Of a stretch of DNA of 64,000 nucleotides, positions 25,173 to 34,610 are shown one piece after another. The DNA is from Vreelandella neptunia (GTDB lineage Bacteria > Pseudomonadota > Gammaproteobacteria > Pseudomonadales > Halomonadaceae): assembly GCF_034479615.1 (NCBI RefSeq), contig NZ_CP140255.1, positions 992,001 through 1,056,000 of the forward strand. Direction: 5' to 3'. The notes beneath the pieces were generated by a model. It saw only the letters and a list, made by a program, of their open reading frames with translations. It was not told the DNA's origin and ran no database searches. The translations under genes and the position numbers were made by a program. Positions within the stretch are counted from its first letter, which is position 1. Each line of letters begins with the position of its first letter.

Positions 25173-26603
25173 TTGATCAACGTTGAGCGTAAAAACAGCT
25201 TTCAGCTGCGTCTTACCCGGCGACTCAAGGAAGAGACATCGCATAACCTTGACGTCTATCTTTTTGTGCCTGGCGATTTGGGTTTAAGCACCCAGCTTAT
25301 CTCAGAAGAAGCCTTTTATCATGCTGCTATTAATGTCTCGCGCACCTACTACAGTGACGAGTACCTCCTGCCGCTGGTGCATAGTCGACTGGCCAGTCGT
25401 AATCGGCTCGGCAGCGACTCGTATCGATTGAGTCTGAGCCTCTATGCCTACCAATACGTGGAAGCGATGGAGCGCACTACCCGGTCAATGCTAGTGAGTG
25501 CCAATAAACTGCGCCATGCTCGCCAAGAGGAGCGGGAAGAGAACAGTGAGGTACAGGAGAGTGCCGCCGGCCTGCGCGATCAACTGCATGAAATGATCGA
25601 CCTAAGCGACGGTATTCTTAAGCGGTTGAGACGGCACCAGCCCGATGATGAAAGCTTTAATAAGTATTTTGCCAATATTGATAACTACCTCTCCTGGTTT
25701 ACCGAACAGCAGTTGCTGGCGCTGGTGGCACACATGCCCCGTGGCGGTGAGTTTACCGATATTCGTCGACGCTTTATTAGCGTATGTCACCGTGAGGGGG
25801 AGTATCGACGGGAACAGCAGTACAACGCCGAACGGGTCATGGCCGACCCGACGCGAATGTCGAATAAAATGCGTTTACTTCGGCGCCTGATTGAGCACCC
25901 GATTACCCTGAAACAGGAGGCGTTGGAGCTGGGGGGCGGCGAGCAGAAAGCGGTTAAAGCGCTAGCCACGGCAGTGGTAATGGCTTTTGTGTCGTTAGGT
26001 GTGCTGCAGTTGCGTAATGCGTTGGGAGATATCACCGCACTGTTCGTATTAGCCATGGCGCTGCTCTACGCCATGCGTGAGGTGTTTAAGGATGATTTAC
26101 GCAATACCCTTTGGCGCTGGTTGCGTAAAGGCCGCCCCAAGTGGCGCCGCCAGTATTTAGACCCCACTCGCAATGCCGTTGTGGGACGCCAATTGGAGTG
26201 GTTTGACTACAAGCGCTTTGCATCGCTGGGCGAAGATATTCAAAAGATGCGCCGCCGAACGGTAGCTCAGCGAGAAGAAGTGGTGCTGCACTACCGTTCA
26301 AGCTCACGTATGTCGCCCACGCGTTTTTTAAGCGGCTACGAGCATACCCGCGAAACACTCAATCTGGATATCTCCATGCTGACGCGGTTAATGAGTAAGG
26401 GCAAGCATCATATCTACCGTTTAAAAGATGGCCAAGCGGTGCGTGAGGGCGTCGAGCGCCGCCATCTGTTCAACTTGGTGATTAGGGAGACAGGGAGTGA
26501 GGATACGCCCTACCTCGCCCGTTGGAAGGTGGTCGTTAGCCGCTCGGGTATTGTCGATGTTGAGAAAGTCGAAGAGAGTAGTGTGGTGAAGGAGCAAAAA
26601 TAA
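25173..26603 (+). CDS. uncharacterised membrane protein with central hairpin
   Basis: I do not recognise this 476-residue protein family. It starts at TTG with GGAG upstream; no in-frame ATG is better placed. Residues 1-255 are hydrophilic and helical with many Arg and Glu, including a coiled-coil-like stretch (ARQEEREENSEVQESAAG). Two hydrophobic segments occur near 262-300 (ATAVVMAFVSLGVLQL and ITALFVLAMALLYAM). A basic cytoplasmic domain ends in a beta-rich part. Both soluble parts probably face the cytoplasm. It is divergent from the TerB-J gene and may share its promoter region. Confidence 0.7.
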   Translation: MINVERKNSFQLRLTRRLKEETSHNLDVYLFVPGDLGLSTQLISEEAFYHAAINVSRTYYSDEYLLPLVHSRLASRNRLGSDSYRLSLSLYAYQYVEAMERTTRSMLVSANKLRHARQEEREENSEVQESAAGLRDQLHEMIDLSDGILKRLRRHQPDDESFNKYFANIDNYLSWFTEQQLLALVAHMPRGGEFTDIRRRFISVCHREGEYRREQQYNAERVMADPTRMSNKMRLLRRLIEHPITLKQEALELGGGEQKAVKALATAVVMAFVSLGVLQLRNALGDITALFVLAMALLYAMREVFKDDLRNTLWRWLRKGRPKWRRQYLDPTRNAVVGRQLEWFDYKRFASLGEDIQKMRRRTVAQREEVVLHYRSSSRMSPTRFLSGYEHTRETLNLDISMLTRLMSKGKHHIYRLKDGQAVREGVERRHLFNLVIRETGSEDTPYLARWKVVVSRSGIVDVEKVEESSVVKEQK

Positions 26604-26768
26604 GAAAGGGGCAAATAAACTGCGCCAGATCAACGCAGCCTCAATGCGTTCTTTGATATCGCCTCTCGGCATGGGCAAATTTCCAGCAGCGAACTAGTCT
26701 CAAAGTACAGGCAGACTAACCTGCATCTGCGGCTCAGTCTTTAAAGGTTGAGCGTAAGGAGGAGAACC

Positions 26769-27458
26769 ATGCAAGCTATCGATATTATGACGCCCAAAGT
26801 GGTGAGTGTGGGGCCTGACACTGAAGTGCGAGAAATTGCCCAGCTGTTGCTCAGTCACCGTATCAGTGCGGTTCCCGTAGTGGATGAGGCTCACCAGGTG
26901 ATTGGCATTGTCAGTGAAGGCGATTTAATGCGCCGGGTAAAAGGCGACGGTGACCATCGCGACTCCTGGTGGTTATCGCTGTTTACCGGCGGCAAGGATG
27001 CTGGGGACTATGTTAAGTCCCATGGCCGTAAAGCCCACGAGGTCATGACCCCGAATCCAATGACCGTCGAAGAGAACACGCCGCTGCATACCATTGCGCG
27101 CATGTTGGAAAAACACCATATCAAGCGGGTGCCTGTGTTGCGTGAAGGTAAACTGGTGGGCATCGTGAGCCGTGCAAACCTGCTACAAGGTATTGCCAAT
27201 GCGGCGGTGGCGCCGACCCAGTCACCCACGGATGATCGGCAAATTCGCGAGGCTATTCTCAACGAGGTTGAGCATAATACCGGCGTACAGGTTGAAGGTA
27301 TTAGCGTGATTGTGGATGGCGGTACTGTGGAGGTCTGGGGGCTGGTCGAATCCCTTGAACAGAAGCAGGCGGTAACCGTTGCTGCGGAAAACGTGCCTGG
27401 GGTCACCCAAGTCGAAAACCACCTGGGCATGATGCCGCGAGGCGTAGGCTATATGTAG
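26769..27458 (+). CDS. CBS-pair and BON domain protein
   Basis: A 229-residue protein with two CBS motifs (residues 1-60 and 85-145; MTPKVVSVGPDTEVREIAQL and MTPNPMTVEENTPLHTIARM) and a C-terminal BON domain (ISVIVDGGTVEVWGLVESL). CBS pairs bind adenosine nucleotides and sense energy state; BON domains bind membranes or lipids. Such proteins are thought to be stress sensors, but the target is unknown. An earlier GTG start at 26748 is open, but the ATG at 26769 follows AAGGAGGAG with good spacing. A terminator follows at 27617. Confidence 0.88.
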   Translation: MQAIDIMTPKVVSVGPDTEVREIAQLLLSHRISAVPVVDEAHQVIGIVSEGDLMRRVKGDGDHRDSWWLSLFTGGKDAGDYVKSHGRKAHEVMTPNPMTVEENTPLHTIARMLEKHHIKRVPVLREGKLVGIVSRANLLQGIANAAVAPTQSPTDDRQIREAILNEVEHNTGVQVEGISVIVDGGTVEVWGLVESLEQKQAVTVAAENVPGVTQVENHLGMMPRGVGYM

Positions 27459-27616
27459 CCTTTTACAGCGCATCCCCAACGGTCTGATCAACCCTATGCG
27501 GGGGCGCTGTAGACCCATCCATGGGCGCTAAATTCGCCATCCCTGGCCGAATAACCCCCGCTACGGGTTGATGCAGACCTTAGCAAATAGGTGTTGATGG
27601 GTTTGGCATTAATCTG

Positions 27617-27644
27617 GCCCGCTACTAAAATAGCGGGCTTTTCC
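27617..27644 (+). terminator. rho-independent terminator
   Basis: GCCCGCTA-CTAAAA-TAGCGGGC followed by TTTTCCTTCC. It lies about 160 bases after the CBS-BON gene and just before the convergent aminotransferase stop. Confidence 0.8.
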
Positions 27645-27668
27645 TTCCTTACTCTCTTAAGCTCTGTC

Positions 27669-28793
27669 TTAAACCACTGCTTTAATCGCCTGCTCCAAGC
27701 TGTTTACGCTGCGCTCTGTGTGATGCAGTTTATCGAGGCCAAATAGACCTATGCGGAAGGTTTGGAAGTTATCGCCTTCATCGCACATTAGCGGTACGCC
27801 GCCCGCCACTTGTACGCCCGCTTGGGCAAGTTTGCCCACCAAGCTGCTATCGTCGCTATAACATACCACCACACCCGGGGCTTCAAAGCCTTCCGCAGCA
27901 ACGCTCACAAAACCGTGGCGATTAAGCATGGCGCGGACTTCCCGGCCAATCGCTTGCTGCTCCTCTTTTACCTTGGCAAAGCCATAAGCGCGGGTCTCCT
28001 GCATGATATCCCGTAACTGCCGCAGTGCATCGGTAGGCATGGTGGCGTGGTAGGCGTGCCCGCCATTTTCATAGGCCTGCATAATGCTGTGCCACTTGCC
28101 CAAATCGCAGGCAAAACTGTTGCTCTGGGTCTCGCTCAAACGCTGGGTGGCACGCTCTGAGAGCATCACCATGGCGCAGCAGGGCGAGCCGCTCCAGCCT
28201 TTCTGCGGTGCGCTGACCACCACATCAATGCCTAGCGCCTGCATATCCACCCACAGGGTGCCCGCCGCAATAGCGTCCAGCACGAACAGACCACCTACCT
28301 CATGAGTTGCTTCGGCAAGCGCCTGAATATAGTCGTCCGGGAGCAGCAAGCCAGCGGAGGTCTCCACTTGCGGGGCAAACACTACGGCAGGTTTCTCGCT
28401 ACGAATTTGCGCCACGGCCTCATCAATGGGCACCGGCTGAAAAGGCGAACGCGGGTCATTGGCCTTCAGACGCCTTGCTTTCAGCACTGAGTGCTGGTCG
28501 GTTAAGCGACCCATCTCAATAATTTGCGTCCAGCGGTAGCTGAACCAGCCGTTGCGAATAACCATGGTTTTCTGGTCAACGGCAAACTGGCGCGCCACCG
28601 CTTCCATGCCAAAGGTGCCGCTGCCGGGCACAATCACCGCTGCATGGGCGTTGTACACCTCTTTCAGCGTGGCGGAAATATCCCGCATTACACCTTGAAA
28701 CTGCTGCGACATGTGATTCAGTGAGCGGTCTGTGTAGACCACCGAGTATTCAAGCAGACCCTCGGGGTCGACGTTTGGCAGTAAACCAGCCAT
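27669..28793 (-). CDS. class V aminotransferase (alanine-glyoxylate / serine-pyruvate type)
   Basis: A 374-residue PLP-dependent fold type I enzyme. The PLP lysine is in SAPQKGWSGSP, the cofactor Asp in FVLDAIAAGT, and the phosphate-loop segment GSGTFGMEAVARQF lies near residue 58. Relatives transaminate alanine, serine or aminoethylphosphonate with glyoxylate or pyruvate. It is divergent from thuA-thuB, with twin LacI-type operators in between but nearer thuA. Start ATG follows CAGGAGAACGCC. The leader holds three degenerate 17-bp tandem repeats, the last of which supplies the ribosome-binding site. Confidence 0.88.
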   Translation of the reverse strand: MAGLLPNVDPEGLLEYSVVYTDRSLNHMSQQFQGVMRDISATLKEVYNAHAAVIVPGSGTFGMEAVARQFAVDQKTMVIRNGWFSYRWTQIIEMGRLTDQHSVLKARRLKANDPRSPFQPVPIDEAVAQIRSEKPAVVFAPQVETSAGLLLPDDYIQALAEATHEVGGLFVLDAIAAGTLWVDMQALGIDVVVSAPQKGWSGSPCCAMVMLSERATQRLSETQSNSFACDLGKWHSIMQAYENGGHAYHATMPTDALRQLRDIMQETRAYGFAKVKEEQQAIGREVRAMLNRHGFVSVAAEGFEAPGVVVCYSDDSSLVGKLAQAGVQVAGGVPLMCDEGDNFQTFRIGLFGLDKLHHTERSVNSLEQAIKAVV

Positions 28794-28796
28794 GGC

Positions 28797-28847
28797 GTTC
28801 TCCTGTTTTTAGAAACAGCCTGTCGTTAGGAACAGCCTGTTGTTAGA
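28797..28847 (-). repeat. degenerate 17-bp tandem repeats in the aminotransferase leader
   Basis: On the minus strand CTAACAACAGGCTGTTC, CTAACGACAGGCTGTTT and CTAAAAACAGGAGAACG follow one another. The first two are nearly identical; the third carries the AGGAG ribosome-binding site. Confidence 0.8.
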
Positions 28848-28983
28848 AGCAAATAATTAAACACGCATCGTTAGCCACGCTAAAGCGTGAGGTAGCGTTT
28901 CAGAATACGGATAACCTCGGCGCGATGCCAATAGTGATGGCCTCCACAGTAGAGGCGAGGGCGGCGACTAAAGTTGCATGTAA

Positions 28984-28995
28984 GTAAACGTTTAC
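28984..28995. promoter_or_regulatory. LacI-type operator O1 upstream of thuA
   Basis: Perfect palindrome GTAAACGTTTAC with the central CG step of LacI/GalR-family operators. Its centre is 21 bp, about two helical turns, from an identical second site. The probable ligand is the LacI regulator encoded downstream of thuB. Confidence 0.85.
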
Positions 28996-29004
28996 GTCAT
29001 TAAG

Positions 29005-29016
29005 GTAAACGTTTAC
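29005..29016. promoter_or_regulatory. LacI-type operator O2 upstream of thuA
   Basis: A second exact GTAAACGTTTAC palindrome on the same helix face as O1, 68 bases before the thuA start. Two sites in this phasing suggest cooperative repressor binding over the thuA promoter. Confidence 0.85.
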
Positions 29017-29083
29017 TTTATGTATTGGGTGTCACTTTTAAGCCGCTTTTACGCTGTTAGGCCGTCATGGCTAAGGAGAAAAT

Positions 29084-29863
29084 ATGACTATTAACGTCAC
29101 CGTGTGGGGTGAAAACGTTCACGAGCAAACCAATGAAGTTGTAGCCAGAATTTATCCAGAAGGTATGCATCACTGCATCGCAGAAGGTTTAAACGAAGCG
29201 AAGGGTATCCACGCCAACGCGGTTACCTTGCAAGATCCCGAGCAGGGTTTAAGTGAAGATACTCTCGAAAATACCGATGTGCTGCTGTGGTGGGGCCACG
29301 CCGCCCACGGCGATGTGCTTGAAGAGACCGTCGACCGAGTTCAGGCGCGTGTGTTACAGGGGATGGGGCTAATAGTGCTGCACTCTGGGCACTACGCAAA
29401 GATCTTCAAACGCCTGATGGGCACGACCTGCTCACTCAAGTGGCGGGAAGCGGGAGAGCGCGAGCGGCTATGGGTCGTTAACCCTGGTCACCCTATCGTT
29501 CAGGGCCTGGGCGACTATATCGAATTGCCGCATACCGAAATGTACGGCGAGCCGTTTGCGGTACCCAACCCCGATGAAGTGATCTTTATCAGCGCCTTTG
29601 AGGGCGGTGAGGTATTCCGCTCAGGGCTGACCTACAAACGCGGCAATGGCAAGATTTTTTACTTCCGCCCTGGTCACGAAACCTACCCAATCTACTACGA
29701 CGCACAGGTGAAAACGGTACTGAAGAACGCTGTGAAATGGGCGCGCCCGGAAGGCTCTCGCTGGATCGACAGTTGCCCTAATATTCCTGCTGACCAGGCA
29801 CCCAACCCGGTGGAAATCAAAGGCGAAGGGCTGCATAAACCCGGCGAGGAGGGCTTCAAATGA
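29084..29863 (+). CDS. thuA: ThuA domain-containing protein (sugar utilisation)
   Basis: A 259-residue cytosolic protein of the trehalose-utilisation ThuA family, a class I amidotransferase-like flavodoxin fold without the catalytic Cys elbow. Conserved parts are [30 protein letters not shown] and [12 protein letters not shown]. In rhizobia ThuA acts with the oxidoreductase ThuB on keto-derivatives of disaccharides such as trehalose. It overlaps thuB by four bases (ATGA), and a LacI gene follows, so these form one sugar-inducible operon. The sugar itself cannot be read from the sequence. Confidence 0.9.
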   Translation: MTINVTVWGENVHEQTNEVVARIYPEGMHHCIAEGLNEAKGIHANAVTLQDPEQGLSEDTLENTDVLLWWGHAAHGDVLEETVDRVQARVLQGMGLIVLHSGHYAKIFKRLMGTTCSLKWREAGERERLWVVNPGHPIVQGLGDYIELPHTEMYGEPFAVPNPDEVIFISAFEGGEVFRSGLTYKRGNGKIFYFRPGHETYPIYYDAQVKTVLKNAVKWARPEGSRWIDSCPNIPADQAPNPVEIKGEGLHKPGEEGFK

Positions 29864-30909
29864 TCCGTTTAGCGATAATTGGCGCTGGCAGTATGGCTGG
29901 TGAGCACGCCAAGCACTTTAGCCGGATCGAGGGAGTGGAAGTGGTGGCGGTGTGCGATATGGAGCTGGCCAAGGCCCGCGACTTTGCTGGCCGTCACGGT
30001 ATTGCAGATGCGTATGACGACCTGGGGGTCATGCTAGCGCGGACGGATATTCAAGCTGTGAGCAACGTCACGCCGGATGGCGTTCATAAGCTAACGTCAC
30101 TGGCCGCGATCGCCGCAGGCAAGCACATTCTGTGCGAAAAGCCGCTGGCGACGAATGCAGATGATGCTCATGAAATGGCCCAAGCGGCGCAGGCCGCCAA
30201 GGTCATCAATATGGTCAATTTTAGCTATCGCGATGCCCCGGCCATTCAGCACGCTCGTGCGCTGATTACCGCTGGGGCGATTGGTCAGGTTCGCCATGTA
30301 GATGCCAGCTATCGGCAAAGTTGGTTGGTCAGCAATGAGTGGGGACGCTGGGATCAGGAGAGTCAGTGGCTATGGCGGCTTTCGGAATCCCATGGCAGCA
30401 AAGGCGTGTTGGGCGATGTGGGCGTGCATATTGTCGATTTCGCCAGCTTTCCGGTGGGCGATATTAGCCGCGTAAACTGCGAACTGACCTGTTTTGAAAA
30501 AGCTCCGAATAACCGCATCGGCGATTATCTACTGGATGCCAACGATACCGCGCTAATGCGAGTGACTTTTGCCAATGGGGCCAAGGGCACCATTCAAGCC
30601 ACCCGTTGGGCGACCGGACACCATAACTCGCTAACCCTGAGCGTGCACGGCGATAAAGGTGCTATTCGCGTCGATTTAGACGCCTCAAAAGACGACGTGC
30701 AGGTGTGTTTGGACGATGACGTTCACCCAGCGCGTTGGAGCACAGTGAAGGCACCGCCAACGCCCAGTATCTATCAGCGGTTTGTGGAAAGCATCCGCAG
30801 TGGTGAAAACGACCAGCCGGACTTTGCCCGAGGGGCAGCGATCCAAACTGTGCTTGATGCCTGCGTTATCTCCAGTCAGGAAGACCGCAGTCTGGAAATT
30901 GCAGTGTAA
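29860..30909 (+). CDS. thuB: Gfo/Idh/MocA family oxidoreductase (ThuB-like)
   Basis: A 349-residue NAD(P)-dependent sugar dehydrogenase. The Rossmann nucleotide-binding loop is [13 protein letters not shown] at the N-terminus, the family motif CEKPLATN lies near residue 93, and the substrate domain contains [11 protein letters not shown]. It probably oxidises a sugar or its derivative to a keto form, in partnership with ThuA. Translation is coupled to thuA through an ATGA overlap. The LacI regulator gene starts 74 bases later. The ThuB name rests mainly on the pairing with ThuA. Confidence 0.88.
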   Translation: MIRLAIIGAGSMAGEHAKHFSRIEGVEVVAVCDMELAKARDFAGRHGIADAYDDLGVMLARTDIQAVSNVTPDGVHKLTSLAAIAAGKHILCEKPLATNADDAHEMAQAAQAAKVINMVNFSYRDAPAIQHARALITAGAIGQVRHVDASYRQSWLVSNEWGRWDQESQWLWRLSESHGSKGVLGDVGVHIVDFASFPVGDISRVNCELTCFEKAPNNRIGDYLLDANDTALMRVTFANGAKGTIQATRWATGHHNSLTLSVHGDKGAIRVDLDASKDDVQVCLDDDVHPARWSTVKAPPTPSIYQRFVESIRSGENDQPDFARGAAIQTVLDACVISSQEDRSLEIAV

Positions 30910-30983
30910 TCAGCGTCGCAACGCCGGGCGTTTTTCGGCACACTGGAGGCATTCCAGGTGAAAAATAGGGCGGGAAATAGCCG

Positions 30984-31985
30984 GTGAGAGATTCGGTGAT
31001 AAAGAGCAATCAAAGCGCCCAAACGGCCACCATCCGAGAAATTGCCCGGCGGGCCGAAGTATCGATTGCCTCGGTCAGCCGGGCCCTGAACGGCAAACCA
31101 GGGCTCAGTGACGCCCTGCGTGAGAAAATTTTGGCGATTAGCCAAGAAGTGGCCTACCAGCCCAGCGCCGCGGCTCGTCAGCTAATAAGCGGTAAAACGG
31201 CGGTGGTAGGCATCTCTCTCGGCCGTCAGGATATCGAGCTGCGTCCTTACTATATCTTGCTCTACCAGCACCTTACCGTTGCCCTTCATCAGCAGGGTAT
31301 GGTGCCGGTGTTCTTTAATCACCAGCAAACCGCCGAATTACCCGAACGCGCGGGGGCTGCTATTTTGCTTGGTGAAGCCCCAGACGATGAGCGCCCGGCG
31401 CTGCTTAAGGCCGCTGCGATTCCTTTTGTACGCATAGGTGACGCCGGGGAAGGCTTTTCTGTCGCCCCGGATGATAGGCAGGGTCTGTATGAGATGACCC
31501 ACCACCTCATTACTCACGGGCGCCAACGGCTGGCCTTTATGGGCGGCGAGCTAGAGGTGCCGCGTCCCCATAGCCGCTTGGAGGGCTACCGGCGGGCATT
31601 GGCAGAGGCGGGGCTCGCCGAACGCTTGATCAGCCTACCGCACCGCTTGGCGTCAGACTCCCTTAACAGCTATCGCTATCTAAATCGCTATTTAGACGAA
31701 GAGGGCGCCCAACCACTGCCTTTTGATGCGCTGGTATGCGCCACCGACGAACTAGCGTTGGGCTGTGTGGCCGCGCTGGAAGACCGCGGGATTGAAGTGC
31801 CTTTTCAGGTCGCGGTAACAGGCTTTGATGACCTGCCCACCCTCGCCACTGGGCTCACCACCGTACGGCAGGATATTGCCGAGATAGCCGAGACGAGCAT
31901 GGCACTACTGGCAGAAGCGAGGGCGGGGGAAGCGTCCCGGCACGTATCGCTGCCGGTGACGCTGGTGGTGCGCGAAACTGGGTAG
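30984..31985 (+). CDS. LacI family transcriptional regulator of the thu operon
   Basis: A 333-residue repressor. The helix-turn-helix is at about residues 13-33 (IREIARRAEVSIASVSRALN), the hinge helix ends in AAARQLISGKTAVVGIS, and a periplasmic-binding-type sugar domain follows. Start is GTG; another GTG 12 bases later is possible. It most likely binds the twin GTAAACGTTTAC palindromes ahead of thuA and is released by a sugar. Its stop abuts the convergent cdd stop with no gap. Confidence 0.9.
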   Translation: MRDSVIKSNQSAQTATIREIARRAEVSIASVSRALNGKPGLSDALREKILAISQEVAYQPSAAARQLISGKTAVVGISLGRQDIELRPYYILLYQHLTVALHQQGMVPVFFNHQQTAELPERAGAAILLGEAPDDERPALLKAAAIPFVRIGDAGEGFSVAPDDRQGLYEMTHHLITHGRQRLAFMGGELEVPRPHSRLEGYRRALAEAGLAERLISLPHRLASDSLNSYRYLNRYLDEEGAQPLPFDALVCATDELALGCVAALEDRGIEVPFQVAVTGFDDLPTLATGLTTVRQDIAEIAETSMALLAEARAGEASRHVSLPVTLVVRETG

Positions 31986-32396
31986 TTAACGCGGTGGCAA
32001 TTGCTCAGGCCCGAAGGCGTCGGGCAGCAGCGTTTCCATGGTGTAGGTTTTCATCAATTCGCCGCTGCCGGAAAGCACCTTGATCTGCGTGTCTGGCGTG
32101 GCGAACTCACGAATTCGCTGACGGCAATCGCCGCAGGGCGTGCACAGGTGATCAGCTGGGCCCATGACGTAGACGGTCTCCAACTGGCGTTGGCCTGCAG
32201 TCACCATGGCGGAAATGGCCGAGGCTTCAGCACACAGGCCTTTGTAGTGCGCCACTTCCACGTTGGTGCCGGCAAACTGCTGACCATCGGGGGTCACCAT
32301 CACCGATGCCACCGGATGATTAGAGTAGGGCACATAGGCGTTAGCCCGGGCGCTGAATAACTTCTGAACGATCTCTTCCGATACCTGTTCCATCAT
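31986..32396 (-). CDS. cdd: cytidine deaminase
   Basis: A 136-residue homotetrameric-type cytidine deaminase that converts (deoxy)cytidine to (deoxy)uridine in nucleoside salvage. The zinc motifs are CAEASAI (with catalytic Glu) and PCGDCR. The ATG at 32396 follows AAAAGGAAAA; an adjacent ATG at 32393 is equally possible, and a longer open frame upstream runs into repeat sequence. It is the last gene of the nucleoside cluster but is separated from deoD by an inserted miniature element filling nearly the whole gap, so its expression may depend on read-through. Confidence 0.93.
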   Translation of the reverse strand: MMEQVSEEIVQKLFSARANAYVPYSNHPVASVMVTPDGQQFAGTNVEVAHYKGLCAEASAISAMVTAGQRQLETVYVMGPADHLCTPCGDCRQRIREFATPDTQIKVLSGSGELMKTYTMETLLPDAFGPEQLPPR

Positions 32397-32406
32397 TTTT
32401 CCTTTT

Positions 32407-32604
32407 GGTTCTTCGTCATCTCCCACCGGTGCAACTATCAGGCTGGAAGCTAATTGTGGGAGGCCGCTTCCAGCGGGCGAAGGGTGCCGAAGGTACCCCG
32501 GTGTTGTCAGGCTGGCAGCCTAAGCGGTCGCGAGCTAAAGCTACCTCCCACGGGTGCAACTATCAGGCTGGTAGAGATAATTCCATACTGAGCGAAGAAG
32601 AACC
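32407..32604. mobile_element. miniature non-autonomous element (copy B) between deoD and cdd
   Basis: A 198-base element related to copy A at 9269-9516. Its ends are GGTTCTTCGTCATC (left) and, reverse complemented, GGTTCTTCTTCGCTCAG (right). A core of about 85 bases, from GGCGAAGGGT through CGCGAGCTAAAGCT, is nearly identical to the reverse complement of copy A, and homology extends into the right end. The block CTCCCAC-GGTGCAACTATCAGGCTGG occurs twice inside it. Flanking octamers TTCCTTTT and TTGCTTTA match at six of eight positions, suggesting an older insertion. It carries no gene. Confidence 0.8.
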
Positions 32605-32627
32605 TTGCTTTAGGCCATGTCAGCGCT

Positions 32628-33353
32628 TCAAGCGCGGGCAGCGTCGTCGCGTAGAACGGTGTCCAGTGCTATAAGCATCATGTCGTCAAAGGTAGTTTGA
32701 CGGTCGGCGCTGGAGAGCGAGTCGCCTTTCAGGATGTGATCCGACACGGTGCAGATGGTCATGGCGCGGGCGCCAAACTCAGCGGCGACGCCATAAAGGC
32801 CAGCGGCTTCCATCTCAACACCGACAATGCCGTAACGCTTGAGCATTTCCGCCATTTCGGTTTGCGGATTGTAAAACAGGTCCGCTGAGAAAATGTTGCC
32901 CACTTTGACCGGCACGTTCTTAGCCTTGGCGGCGGCCACAGCGTGCTGGGTGAGCTCAAAGTCAGCAATCGCGGCGAAGTCATGGTCGTTAAAGCGCATG
33001 CGATTGACCTTGGAGTCGGTGCTGGCGCCCATGCCGATGACCACATCGCGCACGTTGACATCGTCGCGCACCGCGCCGCAGGAGCCCACGCGAATCAGTG
33101 ATTTAACGCCGTAGTCGGTGATCAGCTCTTTGGCGTAGATGGAGACCGACGGAATGCCCATGCCGTGGCCCATCACGGAAATCTCGCGGCCTTTGTAGGT
33201 GCCGGTATAACCGAACATATTGCGTACATCGTTGACCTGGCGAACGTTCTCCAGGTAGGTGTCGGCGATATATTTGGCGCGCAGCGGGTCGCCGGGCATC
33301 AGTACGGTATCGGCAAAATCACCGGGGGCAGCGTTAATATGCGGGGTAGCCAT
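32628..33353 (-). CDS. deoD: purine-nucleoside phosphorylase (DeoD type)
   Basis: A 241-residue hexameric-type phosphorylase that splits purine (deoxy)ribonucleosides into base and (deoxy)ribose-1-phosphate. Family blocks are [12 protein letters not shown] at the N-terminus, the [17 protein letters not shown] motif, GSCGAV, and [15 protein letters not shown] use the ATG at 33353 behind AAAGGAGA; a TTG codon directly before it is open but unnecessary. It follows deoB by nine bases, within deoCABD. Confidence 0.95.
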   Translation of the reverse strand: MATPHINAAPGDFADTVLMPGDPLRAKYIADTYLENVRQVNDVRNMFGYTGTYKGREISVMGHGMGIPSVSIYAKELITDYGVKSLIRVGSCGAVRDDVNVRDVVIGMGASTDSKVNRMRFNDHDFAAIADFELTQHAVAAAKAKNVPVKVGNIFSADLFYNPQTEMAEMLKRYGIVGVEMEAAGLYGVAAEFGARAMTICTVSDHILKGDSLSSADRQTTFDDMMLIALDTVLRDDAARA

Positions 33354-33365
33354 CAAATATCTCCT

Positions 33366-34610
33366 TTAAGCGGCTTCAGGAAGAAAGCTTTTGCCATCGG
33401 CCATGGCCGGGAGCAGGAAAAAGTCGGCCAGGGTTTGGCCAATGTCGGCAAAAGTGCCGCGCTCGCCCAGCGGGCCGGGGGAGAAGCCGGGGCCGTGTAC
33501 CAGAATGGGGATGTACTCGCGGGTGTGCTCGGTGCCGTGCCAGCTGGGGTCGCAGCCGTGATCGGCGGTGAGAATCAGCAGGTCATCTTCGCTTAGCGCA
33601 GCCAGCAGCTTAGGCAGCTTGGCGTCGAAATCTTCCAGTGCGGCGGCATAGCCCGCCACGTCGCGGCGATGGCCATAGACCGAGTCAAAATCGACAAAGT
33701 TGGTCATGATCATGGCGCGCTCGCCTTCGTCGCGTTGGTTGGTGCGCTCGATCTCTTTGAGCGTGGCGTCCATCAATGCATCGTGACCGCTGGCTTTTAC
33801 CTTGTGGGTAATGCCGCAGTGGGCGTAGATATCGGCAATTTTACCAATCGAGACCACTTCGCCGCCGGCATCATCAAGCTTTTGCAGCACGGTGGGAGAG
33901 GGCGGCTCAACGCTGAAGTCGCGACGGTTGCCGGTGCGGGCGAAGGTGTTGCTGTCGTCGCCAATAAACGGACGCGCAATGACGCGGCCAATGTTATAAG
34001 GCTCCAGCAGCTCACGGACGGTTTCGCACAGCTTATAAAGCCGCTCCAGGCCGAAATGCTCTTCGTGGGCAGCAATCTGGAACACCGAATCCGCCGAGGT
34101 ATAAACGATGGGTTTGCCAGTAGCGATGTGCTCTTCACCCAGGCGGGCGATGATCTCGGTGCCTGACGCGTGGCAGTTGCCAATCACCCCAGTGAGGTCG
34201 GCTTCTTGCACGATGGCGTCGAGCAGCTCAAGGGGGAAACTATCGGTTTTATCCAGAAAGTAGCCCCACTCGAAGCGTACCGGAACGCCGGCAATTTCCC
34301 AGTGGCCGGAGGGGGTATCTTTGCCGCTGGAAATTTCTTTGGCATGGGCGTACGCGCCTTCCAGGTTTTCCGGCAGTGTGACGCCTTCGGCAACGCTTCC
34401 CGTGGCATCGCGGTGGGCGTGAAATAGCCCCAGCTTGGCCATGTTGGGCAGCTTGAGCGGGCCTGAGCGGTTGGCGTTATCCGCTTCGCCACGGGCGCAG
34501 GCGGCGGCGATATGACCCAAGGTGTCGGAGCCTTCATCGCCAAAGGTGGCGGCATCCGGGGCGGCGCCAATCCCAAAGGAGTCAAGTACCAGGACAATCG
34601 CGCGGCTCAT
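33366..34610 (-). CDS. deoB: phosphopentomutase
   Basis: A 414-residue alkaline-phosphatase-superfamily mutase interconverting (deoxy)ribose-1- and -5-phosphate. The first metal Asp is in [13 protein letters not shown] at the N-terminus; further metal ligands are in [18 protein letters not shown] and [14 protein letters not shown]. It links deoD and deoA, which release sugar-1-phosphates, to deoC, which cleaves the 5-phosphate. It overlaps deoA by four bases, indicating translational coupling. Length is typical of the family. Confidence 0.96.
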   Translation of the reverse strand: MSRAIVLVLDSFGIGAAPDAATFGDEGSDTLGHIAAACARGEADNANRSGPLKLPNMAKLGLFHAHRDATGSVAEGVTLPENLEGAYAHAKEISSGKDTPSGHWEIAGVPVRFEWGYFLDKTDSFPLELLDAIVQEADLTGVIGNCHASGTEIIARLGEEHIATGKPIVYTSADSVFQIAAHEEHFGLERLYKLCETVRELLEPYNIGRVIARPFIGDDSNTFARTGNRRDFSVEPPSPTVLQKLDDAGGEVVSIGKIADIYAHCGITHKVKASGHDALMDATLKEIERTNQRDEGERAMIMTNFVDFDSVYGHRRDVAGYAAALEDFDAKLPKLLAALSEDDLLILTADHGCDPSWHGTEHTREYIPILVHGPGFSPGPLGERGTFADIGQTLADFFLLPAMADGKSFLPEAA

